A stretch of 39,428 nt of DNA from Chloroflexota bacterium (GCA_030550675.1 JAUQOW010000010.1:1-39428), one strand, 5' to 3'; positions 23,897-33,968 are shown, numbered from the stretch's first letter. Made by a program: numbers and translations. The notes: a model not told the origin generated them from the letters alone.

Positions 23897-23920
23897 GGAA
23901 AAGCCGCTCAAACGAGCGGC
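23897..23920 (-). terminator. Intrinsic terminator of tRNA-Gly
   Basis: On the minus strand GCCGCTC, loop GTTT, GAGCGGC and then TTTT form a compact rho-independent terminator (stem 23903-23920, T-run 23899-23902) a few bases after the tRNA 3' end. Confidence 0.85.
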
Positions 23921-23924
23921 GCTC

Positions 23925-24000
23925 TGGAGCGGGAGACGGGATTCGAACCCGCGACCTATACCTTGGCAAGGTATCGCTCTACCAGCTGAGCCACTCCCGC
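23925..24000 (-). tRNA. tRNA-Gly (anticodon GCC)
   Basis: A 76-nt cloverleaf on the minus strand. The acceptor arm is GCGGGAG with CTCCCGC, discriminator T and an encoded CCA. The D arm is GCTC-AGCTGGTA-GAGC. The anticodon stem ATACC/GGTAT encloses TTGCCAA, giving anticodon GCC, which reads GGC and GGU. The T arm contains GGTTCGAATCC. It has its own promoter at 24014-24042 and its own terminator. Confidence 0.97.
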
Positions 24001-24013
24001 ATCGGCGGATGAG

Positions 24014-24042
24014 ATTATAGCATATGGTATGGGAAAATGCAA
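24014..24042 (-). promoter_or_regulatory. Promoter of tRNA-Gly
   Basis: On the minus strand TTGCAT (24037-24042), 17-bp spacer, TATAAT (24014-24019, perfect). The start would be about 8 nt before the mature tRNA 5' end. Confidence 0.85.
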
Positions 24043-24103
24043 ATGGGTTGTTAAGATGAAGCGGAGGAATGCGGCATCGCCTGTTCCTCCGCTGCCTGTC
24101 GTC

Positions 24104-25969
24104 CTACTCGATCATCGGCGCTATGCTCTGGCTGGAACTGCGTTGCAGCGGCAGATCGGGAATGAATAGCGACAGCATCAACCCGATGACAGCCAACCAG
24201 ATCGCGTACCGATAGATGGTGGTGACGCTGGCTGTGAACGCATCCTTCAGGGCGGCGCTGATGTGTTCGCCGAGCGCTCGTCCGCTGGCGCGGGCTGTCT
24301 GCTCGGCTTCATCCAGCTGACTCAGCGCCTGCTTCAGCGCCTGTTCGCGCACCGCCGCTGGCAACGCCTCTATCCTGTCCAGTATCGCCTTTTGCTGATC
24401 AGGCAACTGCGGATCGGCGCGCAGGGCGGCAATCGCAGACGGATCAGCGTCACGCAATGCTCGCGTGATCAGATCGCGACGGCTTGCGAACTGCCCGGCA
24501 ATCGCCTGATCGATCTGCACCGCCGGGTCGATTGCCGCGCCGCTCGCCCCTTCGCCTGCGCCCATGCCGTTGCGCAACGCGCTGCTGTCGAAGCGCGCCG
24601 CCAGTTCGGGCGGCAACTGCGCCTGAAATGGCGCAAGATCGGCGCTCAAGGTCGTGGTCAACACACCGGTGAGCAGCGCACCGAAGACGGCTGACCCTAT
24701 CACCTGCCCGATCTGCTGGAAGAACTGGCGACTGGACGTCGCCGCTCCCAGATCGGAGCGCGGCACGGCGTTCTGCATCGCCAGATTGAGCATCGGGAGC
24801 GCCGGTCCAAGCCCTAACCCCAGCGTGATCATCCGCAGACGCACCATCCAGATCGAGGTGTCGGGGGTAAGCGTTGTCAGCCACCAGAGCGACGCGACAA
24901 TGATCGCCATACCGCCGACGATAACCGGCTTGTAGCGACCGGTGCGCTGCACGATCTGCGACGAGATCATCGCCCCAATGACCATGCTCAACGTTAGCGG
25001 GATGAGCGTCGTTCCAGCAGCGGTCGCGCTCACTCCCAGCACATTGACCAGATAGAGGGAAAGAAAGAAGATCGCAGCGAACAGCGTTGCGCCCACCGTC
25101 ACGCCAATCAGGGCGATCAGGGTAAAGGTGCGGATCCGGAAGAGGTGCAACGGAAGGATCGGCGACTCGGCCCGTCGTTCGATCCCCAGAAAGAGGATCA
25201 AACCAACCGCGCTGATAGCGAACAAGCTCAGAATCAGCGGCGACGTCCACGGATGATCATTCTTATCGAGCGTCAGCGCAAGCAAAAAGGGAGTCACCGT
25301 GAGCAGCAGCGTTGCCGCGCCAGTGTAGTCGATCACCGGCTTGAGTCCGCTGTGCAGACGCGGCAGTTTTGCGACAATGAAGCTCAGCGCCACCACGCCA
25401 AGCGGCAGATTCACAAAGAAGACCCAGTGCCAGCCCAGGTTGTCGGTGAGCAGACCGCCGATAAACGGACCTACCACGCTCGATAGTCCGAACACCGCGC
25501 CGAACAGTCCCAGATAGCGCGCCCGTTCCAGCGGCGCAAACAGATCAGCCGGGATGGCAAATGCGATCGAGGTCAGCGCCGCTGCGCCAAAGCCTTGCAA
25601 GCCGCGGAAGAATACCAGTTGGGTCATATCGCCAGCCAGCCCGCAGAGCAATGAGCCTAGCAGGAAGACGACAATCCCGAACAGCAAGACGTATTTGCGT
25701 CCGTACATGTCCGAGATCTTGCTGTAAATCGGCACCATTGCCGTGGAAGCGAGCAGATAACTGGTCGACACCCAACCGATCATCTCAATACCGTGGAGAT
25801 CGGCCACAATGCGCGGCAGAGCAGTTGAGACAATCGTCTGATCCAGCGCCGCGAGGAAAAGCCCAAGCAATACGCTGATCAGAGTCAGCACTTTGCTGCG
25901 CTGATCGAGCGTCGCTGCGTAATCGATGCGGGTTGTGGCTGCAAGAGCCGGAGAAGTTGTCGTTGCCAT
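24104..25969 (-). CDS. DHA2-family (EmrB/QacA type) MFS drug exporter
   Basis: A 621-residue major facilitator with about 14 helices, the DHA2 drug:proton antiporter pattern. Seen motifs are LDQTIVSTALPRIVADL in helix 1 (the DHA2 signature with its Asp), SDMYGRKYVLLFGIVVF (motif A), RGLQGFGAA (motif B) and the antiporter motif C region GAVFGLSSVVGPFIGGLL. A long loop of about 150 residues rich in Ala, Asp and Gln precedes the final helix, which is larger than usual. The start at 25969 has AGGAG twelve bases upstream and puts helix 1 at the normal distance; the frame is open further upstream. It follows the MarR gene on the same strand after 134 bp and is probably repressed by it. The substrate is unknown. 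Confidence 0.9.
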   Translation of the reverse strand: MATTTSPALAATTRIDYAATLDQRSKVLTLISVLLGLFLAALDQTIVSTALPRIVADLHGIEMIGWVSTSYLLASTAMVPIYSKISDMYGRKYVLLFGIVVFLLGSLLCGLAGDMTQLVFFRGLQGFGAAALTSIAFAIPADLFAPLERARYLGLFGAVFGLSSVVGPFIGGLLTDNLGWHWVFFVNLPLGVVALSFIVAKLPRLHSGLKPVIDYTGAATLLLTVTPFLLALTLDKNDHPWTSPLILSLFAISAVGLILFLGIERRAESPILPLHLFRIRTFTLIALIGVTVGATLFAAIFFLSLYLVNVLGVSATAAGTTLIPLTLSMVIGAMISSQIVQRTGRYKPVIVGGMAIIVASLWWLTTLTPDTSIWMVRLRMITLGLGLGPALPMLNLAMQNAVPRSDLGAATSSRQFFQQIGQVIGSAVFGALLTGVLTTTLSADLAPFQAQLPPELAARFDSSALRNGMGAGEGASGAAIDPAVQIDQAIAGQFASRRDLITRALRDADPSAIAALRADPQLPDQQKAILDRIEALPAAVREQALKQALSQLDEAEQTARASGRALGEHISAALKDAFTASVTTIYRYAIWLAVIGLMLSLFIPDLPLQRSSSQSIAPMIE

Positions 25970-26103
25970 AGCGTTGTGATACTCCTGCGGGTAGATGATC
26001 CGTCGTTTCTTGCCAACGCGCTTCCATAGCGCCATCAATACACGACGGCACTGGACGTCTGCTGGCGGATTCCCTGCCAGTCTGATATTCCGAAACCCTG
26101 CGC

Positions 26104-26571
26104 TCAGGATGGGGTAGCCAGACCCCACTCACGACAGGCGGCGCTGAGCGCCTCCCCCAGTCGTGCCAGCACGTCGGGCGGCAGGCGCCGGAGATGGCGA
26201 CTGGCTTCGTTCAGCCGGATCTGGCGCGCTTCGGCAACCAGCGCCGCGCCAGCGGCAGTGAGCGAAATCAGCTTCTGCCGTCGGTCGTGCGGCGCTTCGC
26301 TGCGCTCAACCAGTCCGTCCTGCACCAACTGGTCGATGATCTGGCTGGTGGTGGCTAGCGCCAGATTGAGATGCTCACTCAACGACGAGATAGTTGTCGT
26401 GTGGCGGCGATGAATGTACATGAGCGAAACCAGCCGCGGCATCGAAAGACTGGTGCGCTGAAGAAATTGCAAGAGCGCCTCCATGCTCTGCCCCATGAGC
26501 TCGCTTTGCACGAGATTGAACAGTTCAGCCACGCGCTCTGGAGTGTAGGGCGGATCGTGCTGGCAATACAT
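26104..26571 (-). CDS. MarR-family transcriptional regulator
   Basis: A 155-residue winged-helix MarR protein. SSLSEHLNLALATTSQIIDQ is the recognition helix-turn-helix and LVERSEAPHDRRQKLISLTA is the wing with the family's D-R-R. The C-terminal helices form the dimer interface. The frame extends to a TTG at 26583, but I choose the ATG at 26571. The gene has a strong promoter at 26610-26638, and a near-start palindrome at 26580-26592 suggests autorepression. The DHA2 exporter downstream is the likely regulated partner, as in emrRAB-type systems; this is inferred. Confidence 0.88.
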   Translation of the reverse strand: MYCQHDPPYTPERVAELFNLVQSELMGQSMEALLQFLQRTSLSMPRLVSLMYIHRRHTTTISSLSEHLNLALATTSQIIDQLVQDGLVERSEAPHDRRQKLISLTAAGAALVAEARQIRLNEASRHLRRLPPDVLARLGEALSAACREWGLATPS

Positions 26572-26579
26572 TCGATACC

Positions 26580-26592
26580 CCAAATATTTTGG
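26580..26592. promoter_or_regulatory. Palindrome near MarR start, candidate operator
   Basis: CCAAA and TTTGG enclose TAT, a perfect 13-bp inverted repeat in the short leader between the MarR promoter and its start codon. A MarR dimer bound here would block its own transcription. The assignment is by position only. Confidence 0.5.
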
Positions 26593-26609
26593 TAAATCAA
26601 ACTGTTTGG

Positions 26610-26638
26610 AGTATACAACTATCCGTAGCGACTGTCAA
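26610..26638 (-). promoter_or_regulatory. Consensus promoter for marR-MFS operon
   Basis: On the minus strand TTGACA (26633-26638), 17-bp spacer, TATACT (26610-26615). The transcript would start near 26603. Confidence 0.85.
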
Positions 26639-26802
26639 GGGGCAAAAACAGCACGACCCGGCTCAACCGGTTGTCGGACTGTAACATACGTGGAGGAACT
26701 GAGATTCTTACACATGTCTTATGATTACGGCATCGAGAAGAGGAGCCTGCTCTAAAACCGTCATGAGTTCTCTGACAATAGTAACCAAACGCGCATTTTT
26801 AC

Positions 26803-26811
26803 TGATATACT
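26803..26811 (+). promoter_or_regulatory. Possible extended -10 promoter for mut operon
   Basis: TG-A-TATACT has the form of an extended -10 element 49 bp before the mutA ATG. No good -35 is found at 16-18 bp, so this is tentative. Confidence 0.4.
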
Positions 26812-26859
26812 ACTCTTATCCTGTGTGCGTTCACGAGACTGCTGGCGAGGAGCACTGCT

Positions 26860-29022
26860 ATGAGCGATGAGGCGCAGACCACGACGGCTGGCGATGCAGC
26901 AGTACAACCGCTGTTCGATATGTTCCCTCCCGCCACCTACGAGGAATGGCGCGCCGCAGCGGAAAAGACGCTCAAGGGCGCGCCGTTCGAGAAGCGGCTG
27001 ATCACCAAAACCTATGAGCAGATCAGTCTTCAGCCGATCTACAACGCCGAAGACATCGCATCTCTGCCGCATGTCAACTCGCTTCCTGGCTTTGCGCCGT
27101 TTGTGCGCAGCGCGCGCACGCTGGGGTATGTCATCGGGCGCTGGGACGTTGCTCAGGAATTGCCCTATCCCGCGCCGCACGAGGTCAATCAGGCGGCGCG
27201 CGACGATCTGCCGCGCGGGTTGACGGCGATCAACCTGCCGCTCGACCGGGCGACGCTTCAAGGGCTGGACCCGGACGCCGCGCCAGCCGACCTGGTCGGC
27301 GCCGGGGGCGTGTCGCTTGCCAGTATGGAGGATGCAGCGGCGCTGTTCGATGGCGTGGCGCTCGACCGCACGCCGTTGCTCATCCTGGCTGGCGCCGATG
27401 CGCTGCCGATCGCGGCGCTGATCCTGACCGCTGCGGAACGGTATGGCATCGCGCACGATCAACTGCAAGGGTGCGTCGGCGCCGATCCGCTCGGCGCGCT
27501 GGCAACTGCCGGGACGCTGCCGCTGTCGCTGGATCGCTGCTACGACCTGATGGCGCGCTGGACGGCGTGGGCGCAGACCCACGCGCCACGCCTGCGGACG
27601 ATTGCGGTGGCAACCCACGGGTACCACAACGGCGGCGCGAACGCCGTGCAGGACCTGGCGTGCGCGCTGGCGACCGGGGTGGCGTATCTGCGCGCAATGC
27701 AGGAGCGCGGGCTTGATGTCGATGTGGTTGCTCCGCGCATGCTGTTCGCCTTCTCGATCGGGTCGCAGTTCTTTATGGAAATTGCGCGATTGCGCGCGGC
27801 GCGCATGCTGTGGGCGCGCGTCGTCGAGGCGTTCGGCGGCGGCGAGGAGGCGCAGAAGATGCGCGTCCACGGACGCACGTCCGCCTGGACGAAGGCGAAA
27901 TTCGATGTGTACAACAACATGCTGCGCGCCACCGGCGAAGCGATGGCTGGCGTGATGGGCGGCGTCGATAGCCTGCACGTCAGCCATTTCGATGAGGCGT
28001 GGGGCTTGCCCGACGAGTTTTCGCGCCGGATCGCGCGCAACGTCCAGATTATTCTCCAGGAGGAGTGCAATTTCATCCGCCTGATAGACCCGCCCGGCGG
28101 TTCCTGGGCGATTGAGACGCTCACCGATCAGGTGGCGCAGAAAGCCTGGGCGCTGTTCCAGGAGATTGAGCGCCGCGGCGGTATGGCTGCCGCCCTAAGC
28201 GCTGGTTTCCCGCAGGCTGAGATTGCCGCTATTCGCAACGAGCGCTTCTCCGCAATCGCGCACCGCCGCGAGGTGATCATCGGCGTGAACATGTATCCGA
28301 ACCTCAAGGAGAAACCGCTCACGGTGCGACCGGTAGATCACGCTGCGGTGCAGGCGGAGCGTTCCGCCGATGTGCGGCGCGTGCGCCAGACGCGCGACTC
28401 GCAGGCGTGTCAGGATGCGCTTGAGGCGCTGGCGGCGGCGACGCCGGATCGTATGGTGGAACTGGCGCTCGCAGCGGCGCGCGCCGGCGCAACCCTTGGC
28501 GAGCTTGCGACAGCGCTGGCAGCGGGCGACGCCGCAGCGCCGACGGTCGAGCCGATCCCGGCGCATCGCGCAGCGGAACAGTTCGAGGCGCTGCGCCTGA
28601 CGGCGGATGCGTATGCCGCGCGCACCGGCGCGCGTCCAAAGGTCTTCCTCGCCAACATGGGACCGATTCCGCAGCACAAGGCGCGCGCCGATTTCTCGAC
28701 CGGCTTCTTCGAGGCGGGAGGCTTCGAGGTCATCGGCAACGACGGGTTCGCCACGGTCGAAGAAGCGGCGCAGGCGGCGCTGGCGTCGGGAGCGGATATC
28801 GTCACGATCTGTTCAACCGATGAGACCTACCCGGAGATTGTGCCGCGGCTGACGAATCTGATAAAATCGAGTCGTCCAGATATTACCGTGGTGCTGGCAG
28901 GGTATCCTGCCGATCAGGTTGAAGCCCATCGGGCGGCCGGGGTCGATGAGTTCATTCACATTCGCGCGAATTGTTACGAGACCCTGGTGCGGTTGCAGCA
29001 GTTGAAAGGAGTTGTGGCGTGA
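26860..29022 (+). CDS. mutA: Methylmalonyl-CoA mutase small (beta) subunit
   Basis: A 720-residue subunit of the adenosylcobalamin-dependent mutase that interconverts methylmalonyl-CoA and succinyl-CoA. The N-terminal TIM-barrel domain is recognisable ([59 protein letters not shown]). In the C-terminal Rossmann domain the place of the cobalamin-binding DxHxxG is occupied by [13 protein letters not shown] (about residues 600-612), so this chain should not bind B12. That is normal for the small subunit of heterodimeric mutases, which is structural. GAGGAG precedes the ATG. Its stop overlaps the mutB start by four bases (GTGA). In filamentous phototrophs the reaction serves the 3-hydroxypropionate bi-cycle and propionyl-CoA metabolism. 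Confidence 0.93.
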   Translation: MSDEAQTTTAGDAAVQPLFDMFPPATYEEWRAAAEKTLKGAPFEKRLITKTYEQISLQPIYNAEDIASLPHVNSLPGFAPFVRSARTLGYVIGRWDVAQELPYPAPHEVNQAARDDLPRGLTAINLPLDRATLQGLDPDAAPADLVGAGGVSLASMEDAAALFDGVALDRTPLLILAGADALPIAALILTAAERYGIAHDQLQGCVGADPLGALATAGTLPLSLDRCYDLMARWTAWAQTHAPRLRTIAVATHGYHNGGANAVQDLACALATGVAYLRAMQERGLDVDVVAPRMLFAFSIGSQFFMEIARLRAARMLWARVVEAFGGGEEAQKMRVHGRTSAWTKAKFDVYNNMLRATGEAMAGVMGGVDSLHVSHFDEAWGLPDEFSRRIARNVQIILQEECNFIRLIDPPGGSWAIETLTDQVAQKAWALFQEIERRGGMAAALSAGFPQAEIAAIRNERFSAIAHRREVIIGVNMYPNLKEKPLTVRPVDHAAVQAERSADVRRVRQTRDSQACQDALEALAAATPDRMVELALAAARAGATLGELATALAAGDAAAPTVEPIPAHRAAEQFEALRLTADAYAARTGARPKVFLANMGPIPQHKARADFSTGFFEAGGFEVIGNDGFATVEEAAQAALASGADIVTICSTDETYPEIVPRLTNLIKSSRPDITVVLAGYPADQVEAHRAAGVDEFIHIRANCYETLVRLQQLKGVVA

Positions 29023-31241
29023 AAACCCCGGATTTTACGACGCTTCCCTATCGTGATGGCGCCCCTGCCCCTACGCTGGCGCAGTGGCGCGAGCGCGCTG
29101 AACGCGAGGCGGGCAAACCGCTCGATGCGCTGGTCTGGCGTACCATGGAGCAGATTGATGTGCGCCCTCTGTACACCGCCGAGGATATCGCCGGGTTGGA
29201 GCATCTGCGCTTTACAGCGGGCATCCCGCCCTACCTGCGCGGTCCTTACCCGACCATGTATGTGACCCAGCCGTGGACGATCCGCCAGTACGCCGGGTTC
29301 TCGACTGCTGAGGCAAGCAATGCGTTTTACCGGCGCAACCTGGCAGCCGGGCAGAAGGGATTGTCGGTCGCCTTCGACCTGGCGACGCATCGCGGCTATG
29401 ACTCCGATCATCCGCGGGTGGTCGGCGATGTCGGCAAGGCGGGGGTGGCAATCGACTCGGTGCTCGACATGAAAATCCTGTTCGACGGCATCCCGCTCGA
29501 TCAGATGTCGGTGTCGATGACGATGAACGGCGCGGTCATTCCGATTATGGCGTTCTACATCGTCGCCGCCGAGGAGCAGGGGGTGCGCCAGGAGCAACTG
29601 ACCGGCACCATTCAGAACGACATTCTCAAGGAATACATGGTGCGCAATACGTACATCTACCCGCCTGAGCCGTCGATGCGCATCATCGCTGATATTTTCG
29701 CCTACACGGCGAAGCACATGCCGAAGTTCAACAGCATCAGCATTTCCGGCTACCATATGCAGGAGGCGGGCGCCACCGCCGACCTGGAGCTGGGATACAC
29801 GCTGGCGGACGGTCTGGAGTATGTGCGCGCCGGGTTGAAGGCAGGGCTGGCAATTGATGAGTTCGCGCCGCGCATTTCGTTCTTCTGGGCGATTGGCATG
29901 AACTATTTCATGGAGATCGCCAAGATGCGCGCCGCGCGCCTGCTGTGGGCGAAGATCATCAAGCAATTCAACCCCAAAGACCCGCGCTCGATGGCGCTGC
30001 GCACGCACTGTCAGACGTCGGGCTGGAGCCTGACTGAGCAGGACCCGTTCAACAACGTGGCGCGCACCTGTATCGAGGCGATGGCTGCCGCGCTGGGGCA
30101 CACGCAGTCGCTCCACACCAATTCGCTCGACGAAGCGATTGCGCTGCCGACCGACTTCTCGGCGCGGATTGCGCGCAACACGCAGTTGTATCTCCAGGAA
30201 GAGACCGGCATCTGCAAGATTGTCGATCCGTGGGGCGGGGCGTACTACCTGGAGTGGCTGACTGATGCGCTGGCGCGACGCGCCTGGGCGCACATCCAGG
30301 AAGTTGAGGAGTTGGGCGGCATGGCGAAAGCCATCGAAGCCGGTCTGCCGAAACTGCGCATCGAAGAGGCGGCGGCGCGGCGTCAGGCGCATATCGACTC
30401 CGGGCGCGAGACGATCGTCGGCGTCAACAAGTATCGCCTGCCCTACGAGGCGCCGATTGAAATCCTGGAAGTGGACAACACGGCGGTGCGCCAGGCGCAG
30501 ATCGAGCGGTTGAAGAAACTGCGCGCCGAACGCGATGAGGCGCGCACGCAGGCGGCGCTCGATGCGCTCACCCGCGTGGCTGCCACCGGCGAAGGCAACC
30601 TGCTCGAAGCGGCGGTCGAAGCGGCGCGGGCGCGCGCGACGCTGGGAGAGATTTCGATGGCGATGGAAAAGGTCTTTGGGCGCTACAAGGCGACCATCCG
30701 CACAGTGTCGGGCGTCTACAGCAGTGAGTTCAGCGATGTCGAGCAGATCCACCATGTGCGCGCATTGGCGGACGCATTTGCGGCGCGCGAAGGGCGCCGT
30801 CCGCGCATTCTAATCGCCAAGATCGGGCAGGACGGGCACGACCGCGGCGCCAAGGTGGTGGCGACGGCGTTCGCCGACCTGGGGTTCGACGTGGATATCG
30901 GGTCGCTGTTCCAGACGCCGGAAGAAGTGGCGCGTCAGGCGGTCGAGAACGATGTGCACATCGTCGGCATCAGTTCGCTGGCAGCCGGGCACAAGACGCT
31001 CCTGCCGCAACTGGTCGAAGAACTGCGCAAACTGGGGCGCGACGATATTATGGTGGTGATCGGCGGCGTCATTCCGGCGCAGGATTATGAGTTCCTGCGT
31101 CAGCACGGCGCAGCCATGATCTTCGGTCCCGGCACGATCATCCCGGTGGCGGCGGAGAAGCTGCTCCTCGAATTGCAGCGGAGGCTGCACGGCGATGGCG
31201 TCGAGACCGGTTCGACAGTTCAGACGCGAGACGCAGCATGA
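29019..31241 (+). CDS. mutB: Methylmalonyl-CoA mutase large (alpha) subunit
   Basis: A 740-residue catalytic subunit. The substrate barrel shows [59 protein letters not shown] and [16 protein letters not shown]. The C-terminal B12 domain has [17 protein letters not shown], with D605-x-H607-x-x-G610; the His replaces the cobalt lower axial ligand. The GxGG-type loop appears as [15 protein letters not shown]. The start is the GTG at 29019 with AAGGAG eight bases upstream, coupled to the mutA stop; the longer frame from 28971 would run inside mutA. meaB overlaps its end by four bases. Confidence 0.96.
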   Translation: MKTPDFTTLPYRDGAPAPTLAQWRERAEREAGKPLDALVWRTMEQIDVRPLYTAEDIAGLEHLRFTAGIPPYLRGPYPTMYVTQPWTIRQYAGFSTAEASNAFYRRNLAAGQKGLSVAFDLATHRGYDSDHPRVVGDVGKAGVAIDSVLDMKILFDGIPLDQMSVSMTMNGAVIPIMAFYIVAAEEQGVRQEQLTGTIQNDILKEYMVRNTYIYPPEPSMRIIADIFAYTAKHMPKFNSISISGYHMQEAGATADLELGYTLADGLEYVRAGLKAGLAIDEFAPRISFFWAIGMNYFMEIAKMRAARLLWAKIIKQFNPKDPRSMALRTHCQTSGWSLTEQDPFNNVARTCIEAMAAALGHTQSLHTNSLDEAIALPTDFSARIARNTQLYLQEETGICKIVDPWGGAYYLEWLTDALARRAWAHIQEVEELGGMAKAIEAGLPKLRIEEAAARRQAHIDSGRETIVGVNKYRLPYEAPIEILEVDNTAVRQAQIERLKKLRAERDEARTQAALDALTRVAATGEGNLLEAAVEAARARATLGEISMAMEKVFGRYKATIRTVSGVYSSEFSDVEQIHHVRALADAFAAREGRRPRILIAKIGQDGHDRGAKVVATAFADLGFDVDIGSLFQTPEEVARQAVENDVHIVGISSLAAGHKTLLPQLVEELRKLGRDDIMVVIGGVIPAQDYEFLRQHGAAMIFGPGTIIPVAAEKLLLELQRRLHGDGVETGSTVQTRDAA

Positions 31242-32377
31242 GCAACGGTCAACACTCCGCTTCCTCTGAAGAGATGCCGTTTGGGCTTTCAGTGGTGGAA
31301 GGGGTGACCGGCGGGCACGATGGGTTGCCGGGTCAGCGCGTGAGCGCCCCGGCAACGCCGCCGTCCGCTCGCCGGCGCCTGCTGACGGTCGATGAGTATG
31401 TGGCGGGCGTGCGCAGCGGCGACCGGTCGATCCTGGCGCGCGCCATTACGCTGATCGAGAGCAATGCGCCAGCGCACATGGCGCTGGCGCAGGAGGTGCT
31501 GCGCGCGCTGCTGCCGTACACCGGCGGATCGCTGCGTGTCGGCATCACCGGCGTGCCTGGCGTCGGCAAGAGCACCTTCATCGAGGCGCTTGGCACGATG
31601 CTCTGCGAACGCGGGCATCGCGTGGCGGTGCTGGCGGTCGATCCGTCGAGCAGCATTTCGCGCGGCAGCATTCTTGGCGACAAAACGCGCATGGAGCGCC
31701 TGTCGCGTCACCCAAACGCCTACATCCGTCCATCGCCGACGGGCGGCAGCCTTGGCGGCGTGGCGCGCAAAAGTCGGGAAACGCTGCTCCTCTGCGAAGC
31801 CGCCGGGTTCGACATCGTGCTGGTCGAAACGGTCGGCGTCGGTCAGAGCGAAGTGGCGGTGCGGGGGATGGTTGATTTCTTCCTGCTCCTCATGCTGGCA
31901 GGCGCGGGCGACGAATTGCAGGGGATTAAGAAGGGAATCATCGAACTGGCGGACGCCTTGCTGATCACCAAAGCCGACGGCGACAATCGGGCGCGCGCGC
32001 TGGCGGCGCAGGCGGAGTACACCCACGCGCTGCGCTACCTGACGCCAGCCACGGAGGGGTGGCGTCCGCGCGCCTATATCTGCTCGGCGCAGACCGGCGA
32101 GGGAATCGCGGAAATCTGGCGCGAGATCGAACGCTTCCGCGATGAAACGACGGCGTCGGGCGTGTTCGCCGCGCGGCGCCGCAACCAGGCGCGCGACTGG
32201 GTCTATACCCTGATCGAAGACCATCTGCGCTCCCGCTTTTTCGGGCATCCCGTCGTGCAGGAGCAATTGCCCGCCATCGAACAGGCAGTCGTCGAAGGGA
32301 CGCTGCCGGTGACAACGGCGGTGCAGACGCTGATCCAGGCGTTTGAGAGCGCGCTGCAGAGGGAAGGCAAAGGCTGA
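31238..32377 (+). CDS. meaB: MeaB/ArgK-type G-protein chaperone of methylmalonyl-CoA mutase
   Basis: A 379-residue P-loop GTPase of the MeaB/MMAA (G3E) family. The Walker A motif GVPGVGKS is at residues 105-112, preceded by the family helix ([27 protein letters not shown]). It is followed by [31 protein letters not shown] (switch III-like region) and [10 protein letters not shown] (base specificity). MeaB gates adenosylcobalamin loading into the mutase and protects it from oxidative inactivation. It overlaps mutB by four bases, so the three proteins are made from one coupled operon. The N-terminal 45 residues are poorly conserved, so a later start is possible. Confidence 0.95.
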   Translation: MSNGQHSASSEEMPFGLSVVEGVTGGHDGLPGQRVSAPATPPSARRRLLTVDEYVAGVRSGDRSILARAITLIESNAPAHMALAQEVLRALLPYTGGSLRVGITGVPGVGKSTFIEALGTMLCERGHRVAVLAVDPSSSISRGSILGDKTRMERLSRHPNAYIRPSPTGGSLGGVARKSRETLLLCEAAGFDIVLVETVGVGQSEVAVRGMVDFFLLLMLAGAGDELQGIKKGIIELADALLITKADGDNRARALAAQAEYTHALRYLTPATEGWRPRAYICSAQTGEGIAEIWREIERFRDETTASGVFAARRRNQARDWVYTLIEDHLRSRFFGHPVVQEQLPAIEQAVVEGTLPVTTAVQTLIQAFESALQREGKG

Positions 32378-32383
32378 TGAATG

Positions 32384-32698
32384 TCATTCTCTCAGTCGTG
32401 CAATAAGTTCTGGGATATCCTTGTAATTATAGGGGGGACGGCGACGCAACGCCAGAATCCAGACCCATTGCTCGATGTCACAGACTGCGTAGATGATGCG
32501 CCAGCGCTCAATGCGAAGACGACGCAGTTCCACATCTCCACGGAGATTCAGTCCCTCGGCGTTCATCACTTCACTTTCAGGCGGACGCGGTGAGGTTGCG
32601 AGGTCGTTAATGATCCGCTGTATTCGCTGGCGCATGTTGCCGGGCAGATCATGGCGAGCTGCGTGAACTTCCCGCTCGATGAAGAGATCGTAGCTCAT
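32384..32698 (-). CDS. RelE/ParE-family toxin
   Basis: A 104-residue protein with the RelE/ParE fold: MSYDLFIEREVHAARHDLPG, a helical pair, then LRRLRIERWRIIYAVCD and WVWILALRRRPPYNYKD, the basic strand-turn region that forms the active surface in mRNA-cleaving members. It should act on ribosome-bound mRNA, or on gyrase if ParE-like. The ATG at 32698 gives the family-typical start; a TTG 45 bases upstream is possible. It lies 75 bp after its antitoxin gene on the same strand and converges on meaB with a 6-bp gap. Confidence 0.78.
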   Translation of the reverse strand: MSYDLFIEREVHAARHDLPGNMRQRIQRIINDLATSPRPPESEVMNAEGLNLRGDVELRRLRIERWRIIYAVCDIEQWVWILALRRRPPYNYKDIPELIARLRE

Positions 32699-32773
32699 GA
32701 CCGGTACTGCTGTTTTGCACAAAATTTCCTCAAAGTTCCTCAACGATGAAGAGATCCTATCTCATAACCAATC

Positions 32774-33046
32774 CTATGCAGCGTCATCTCCTGCCTGTGC
32801 AACGTTCTTCGATGCCTGTGCAGCGTCCTCCCATGCCTGTGCAGCTTCTTCCCATCGCAGCGCCCCGGAAGCGATGGGTCCAGCCAGGATCCGCTCCCTC
32901 AGCGTCTGAGTCAGCGCCCGATCTTCCGCATCTTCGAGCGCATCGAGAATCTGGCGCCACAGATCCGGCGTCAGGACAACCGCAGTCAATCTGCCGTGCT
33001 GGTCGAGCATAAACTGGACGTTCCAGGCAATGTCATCAGTCGTCAT
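32774..33046 (-). CDS. Antitoxin partner with heptad-repeat tail
   Basis: A 90-residue protein. The first 55 residues (WNVQFMLDQHGRLTAVVLTP, DLWRQILDALEDAEDRALTQ) resemble short type-II antitoxins that pair with RelE toxins. The C-terminal tail is built from a 7-residue repeat (WEEAAQA, WEDAAQA, SKNVAQA, GDDAA). It is encoded by three tandem 21-bp units at 32794-32856 plus a degenerate end. The ATG at 33046 has AAGG eight bases upstream; a longer start at 33064 is also possible. It is transcribed from the promoter at 33090-33117 ahead of the toxin, the usual order for autoregulated pairs. Confidence 0.7.
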   Translation of the reverse strand: MTTDDIAWNVQFMLDQHGRLTAVVLTPDLWRQILDALEDAEDRALTQTLRERILAGPIASGALRWEEAAQAWEDAAQASKNVAQAGDDAA

Positions 33047-33089
33047 TGCTTCAACCTTACTGTTCATTGGACCAATCGGCACCGACAGC

Positions 33090-33117
33090 ATTGTAGCACG
33101 TATACAGGTCGATGCAA
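33090..33117 (-). promoter_or_regulatory. Promoter for toxin-antitoxin operon
   Basis: On the minus strand TTGCAT (33112-33117), 16-bp spacer, TACAAT (33090-33095) with an upstream TG extension. GTATAC in the spacer is a small palindrome where an antitoxin could bind. Confidence 0.65.
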
Positions 33118-33143
33118 AAACGCGAAGCGGGCATCGGCTACAG

Positions 33144-33172
33144 TTGACAACCCCTGCTCACCGTCGTATGCT
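33144..33172 (+). promoter_or_regulatory. Promoter for DtxR-family regulator
   Basis: TTGACA (33144-33149), 17-bp spacer, TATGCT (33167-33172). It is divergent from the toxin-antitoxin promoter 27 bp away. Confidence 0.7.
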
Positions 33173-33215
33173 ACAGGTAGATTTATGGCATGCCTGAACA
33201 TGGCGGGAGGAGCGC

Positions 33216-33968
33216 GTGAGCGAAAGCGTCGAAATGTACCTGGTGATGACGGCGCTCCTGCGCAGTGCGCCAGATCAGCCGGTGCCGCTGTCGTTGCTGG
33301 CGAACAAACTTGGGGTTTCGCAGGTTTCCGCCAACGAAATGTGCCATCGGTTGGAGGAGCGGGGGCTGCTCGCGTACCAACCGTACAAAGGCGTCACCCT
33401 CACACCGGATGGCGAGGAGTGGGCGCAGCGCATCCTCTCGCGCCGCCGCCTCTGGGTGATCTTCCTGGTCGAGAACCTGGGCATCGAACCGGAAGAAGCT
33501 GATACGCTGGCATGCCAGCTCGAACATATTACCTCAGATCGTCTGGTTGCAGCGCTCAAAGCTTTCCTCGAACGCGATCCCGACACTCGCGCCGCTGCGG
33601 GTCAGGCGCCGCAACCGCTCACTGCCTGCACCGCCGGAATGCGCGGCGTCATTGCTGCTGTCGATGTTGAACCGGCGGCGGCGACGTTTCTGGCACGGCA
33701 GGGGGTCGTCCCTGGCGCTGAGGCTGAGGTGCTGGCGGTCGGCGCCGATGGCGCCGTGTTAATTCAGGTGGACAATCATCAGGTCGCGCTGGCGGCAGCG
33801 CTTGCCCGGTGCATCTCCCTCGATGCCAGCCCGGTTGCGCATACGGCGCGGCACGCTGCATGGCGACGCTGTAGCGCCTTCTGGTCGTGCGTCCGCGGCG
33901 AGCCGCACGTGTGCCCGCTGGACGAACCGTTGCCCCAGGGTTCTGCTGCAACGCTGGCGACGCCATGA
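33216..33968 (+). CDS. DtxR/MntR-family metal-dependent repressor with FeoA domain
   Basis: A 250-residue regulator. Residues 5-65 form the winged helix (VPLSLLANKLGVSQVSANEM, then LEERGLLAYQPYKGVTLTPD). Residues 70-125 form the metal-binding dimerisation domain (RRRLWVIFLVENLGIEPEEA, ACQLEHITSDRLVAAL), where the Cys, Glu and His side chains seen in DtxR relatives are present. Residues 137-200 are an SH3-like FeoA domain (GMRGVIAAVDVEPAAATFL). A Cys-containing tail of about 45 residues follows and is unusual. Iron- or manganese-loaded family members bind palindromic boxes and repress uptake genes. The feo genes next door, with a candidate box at their start site, are the obvious target. GGAGGAG precedes the GTG at 33216. 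Confidence 0.85.
   Translation: MSESVEMYLVMTALLRSAPDQPVPLSLLANKLGVSQVSANEMCHRLEERGLLAYQPYKGVTLTPDGEEWAQRILSRRRLWVIFLVENLGIEPEEADTLACQLEHITSDRLVAALKAFLERDPDTRAAAGQAPQPLTACTAGMRGVIAAVDVEPAAATFLARQGVVPGAEAEVLAVGADGAVLIQVDNHQVALAAALARCISLDASPVAHTARHAAWRRCSAFWSCVRGEPHVCPLDEPLPQGSAATLATP

Noticed and set aside
28974-30755. 593-codon minus-strand frame opposite mutB
   Set aside because: Antisense shadow of the mutase; His/Arg-rich with no domain.
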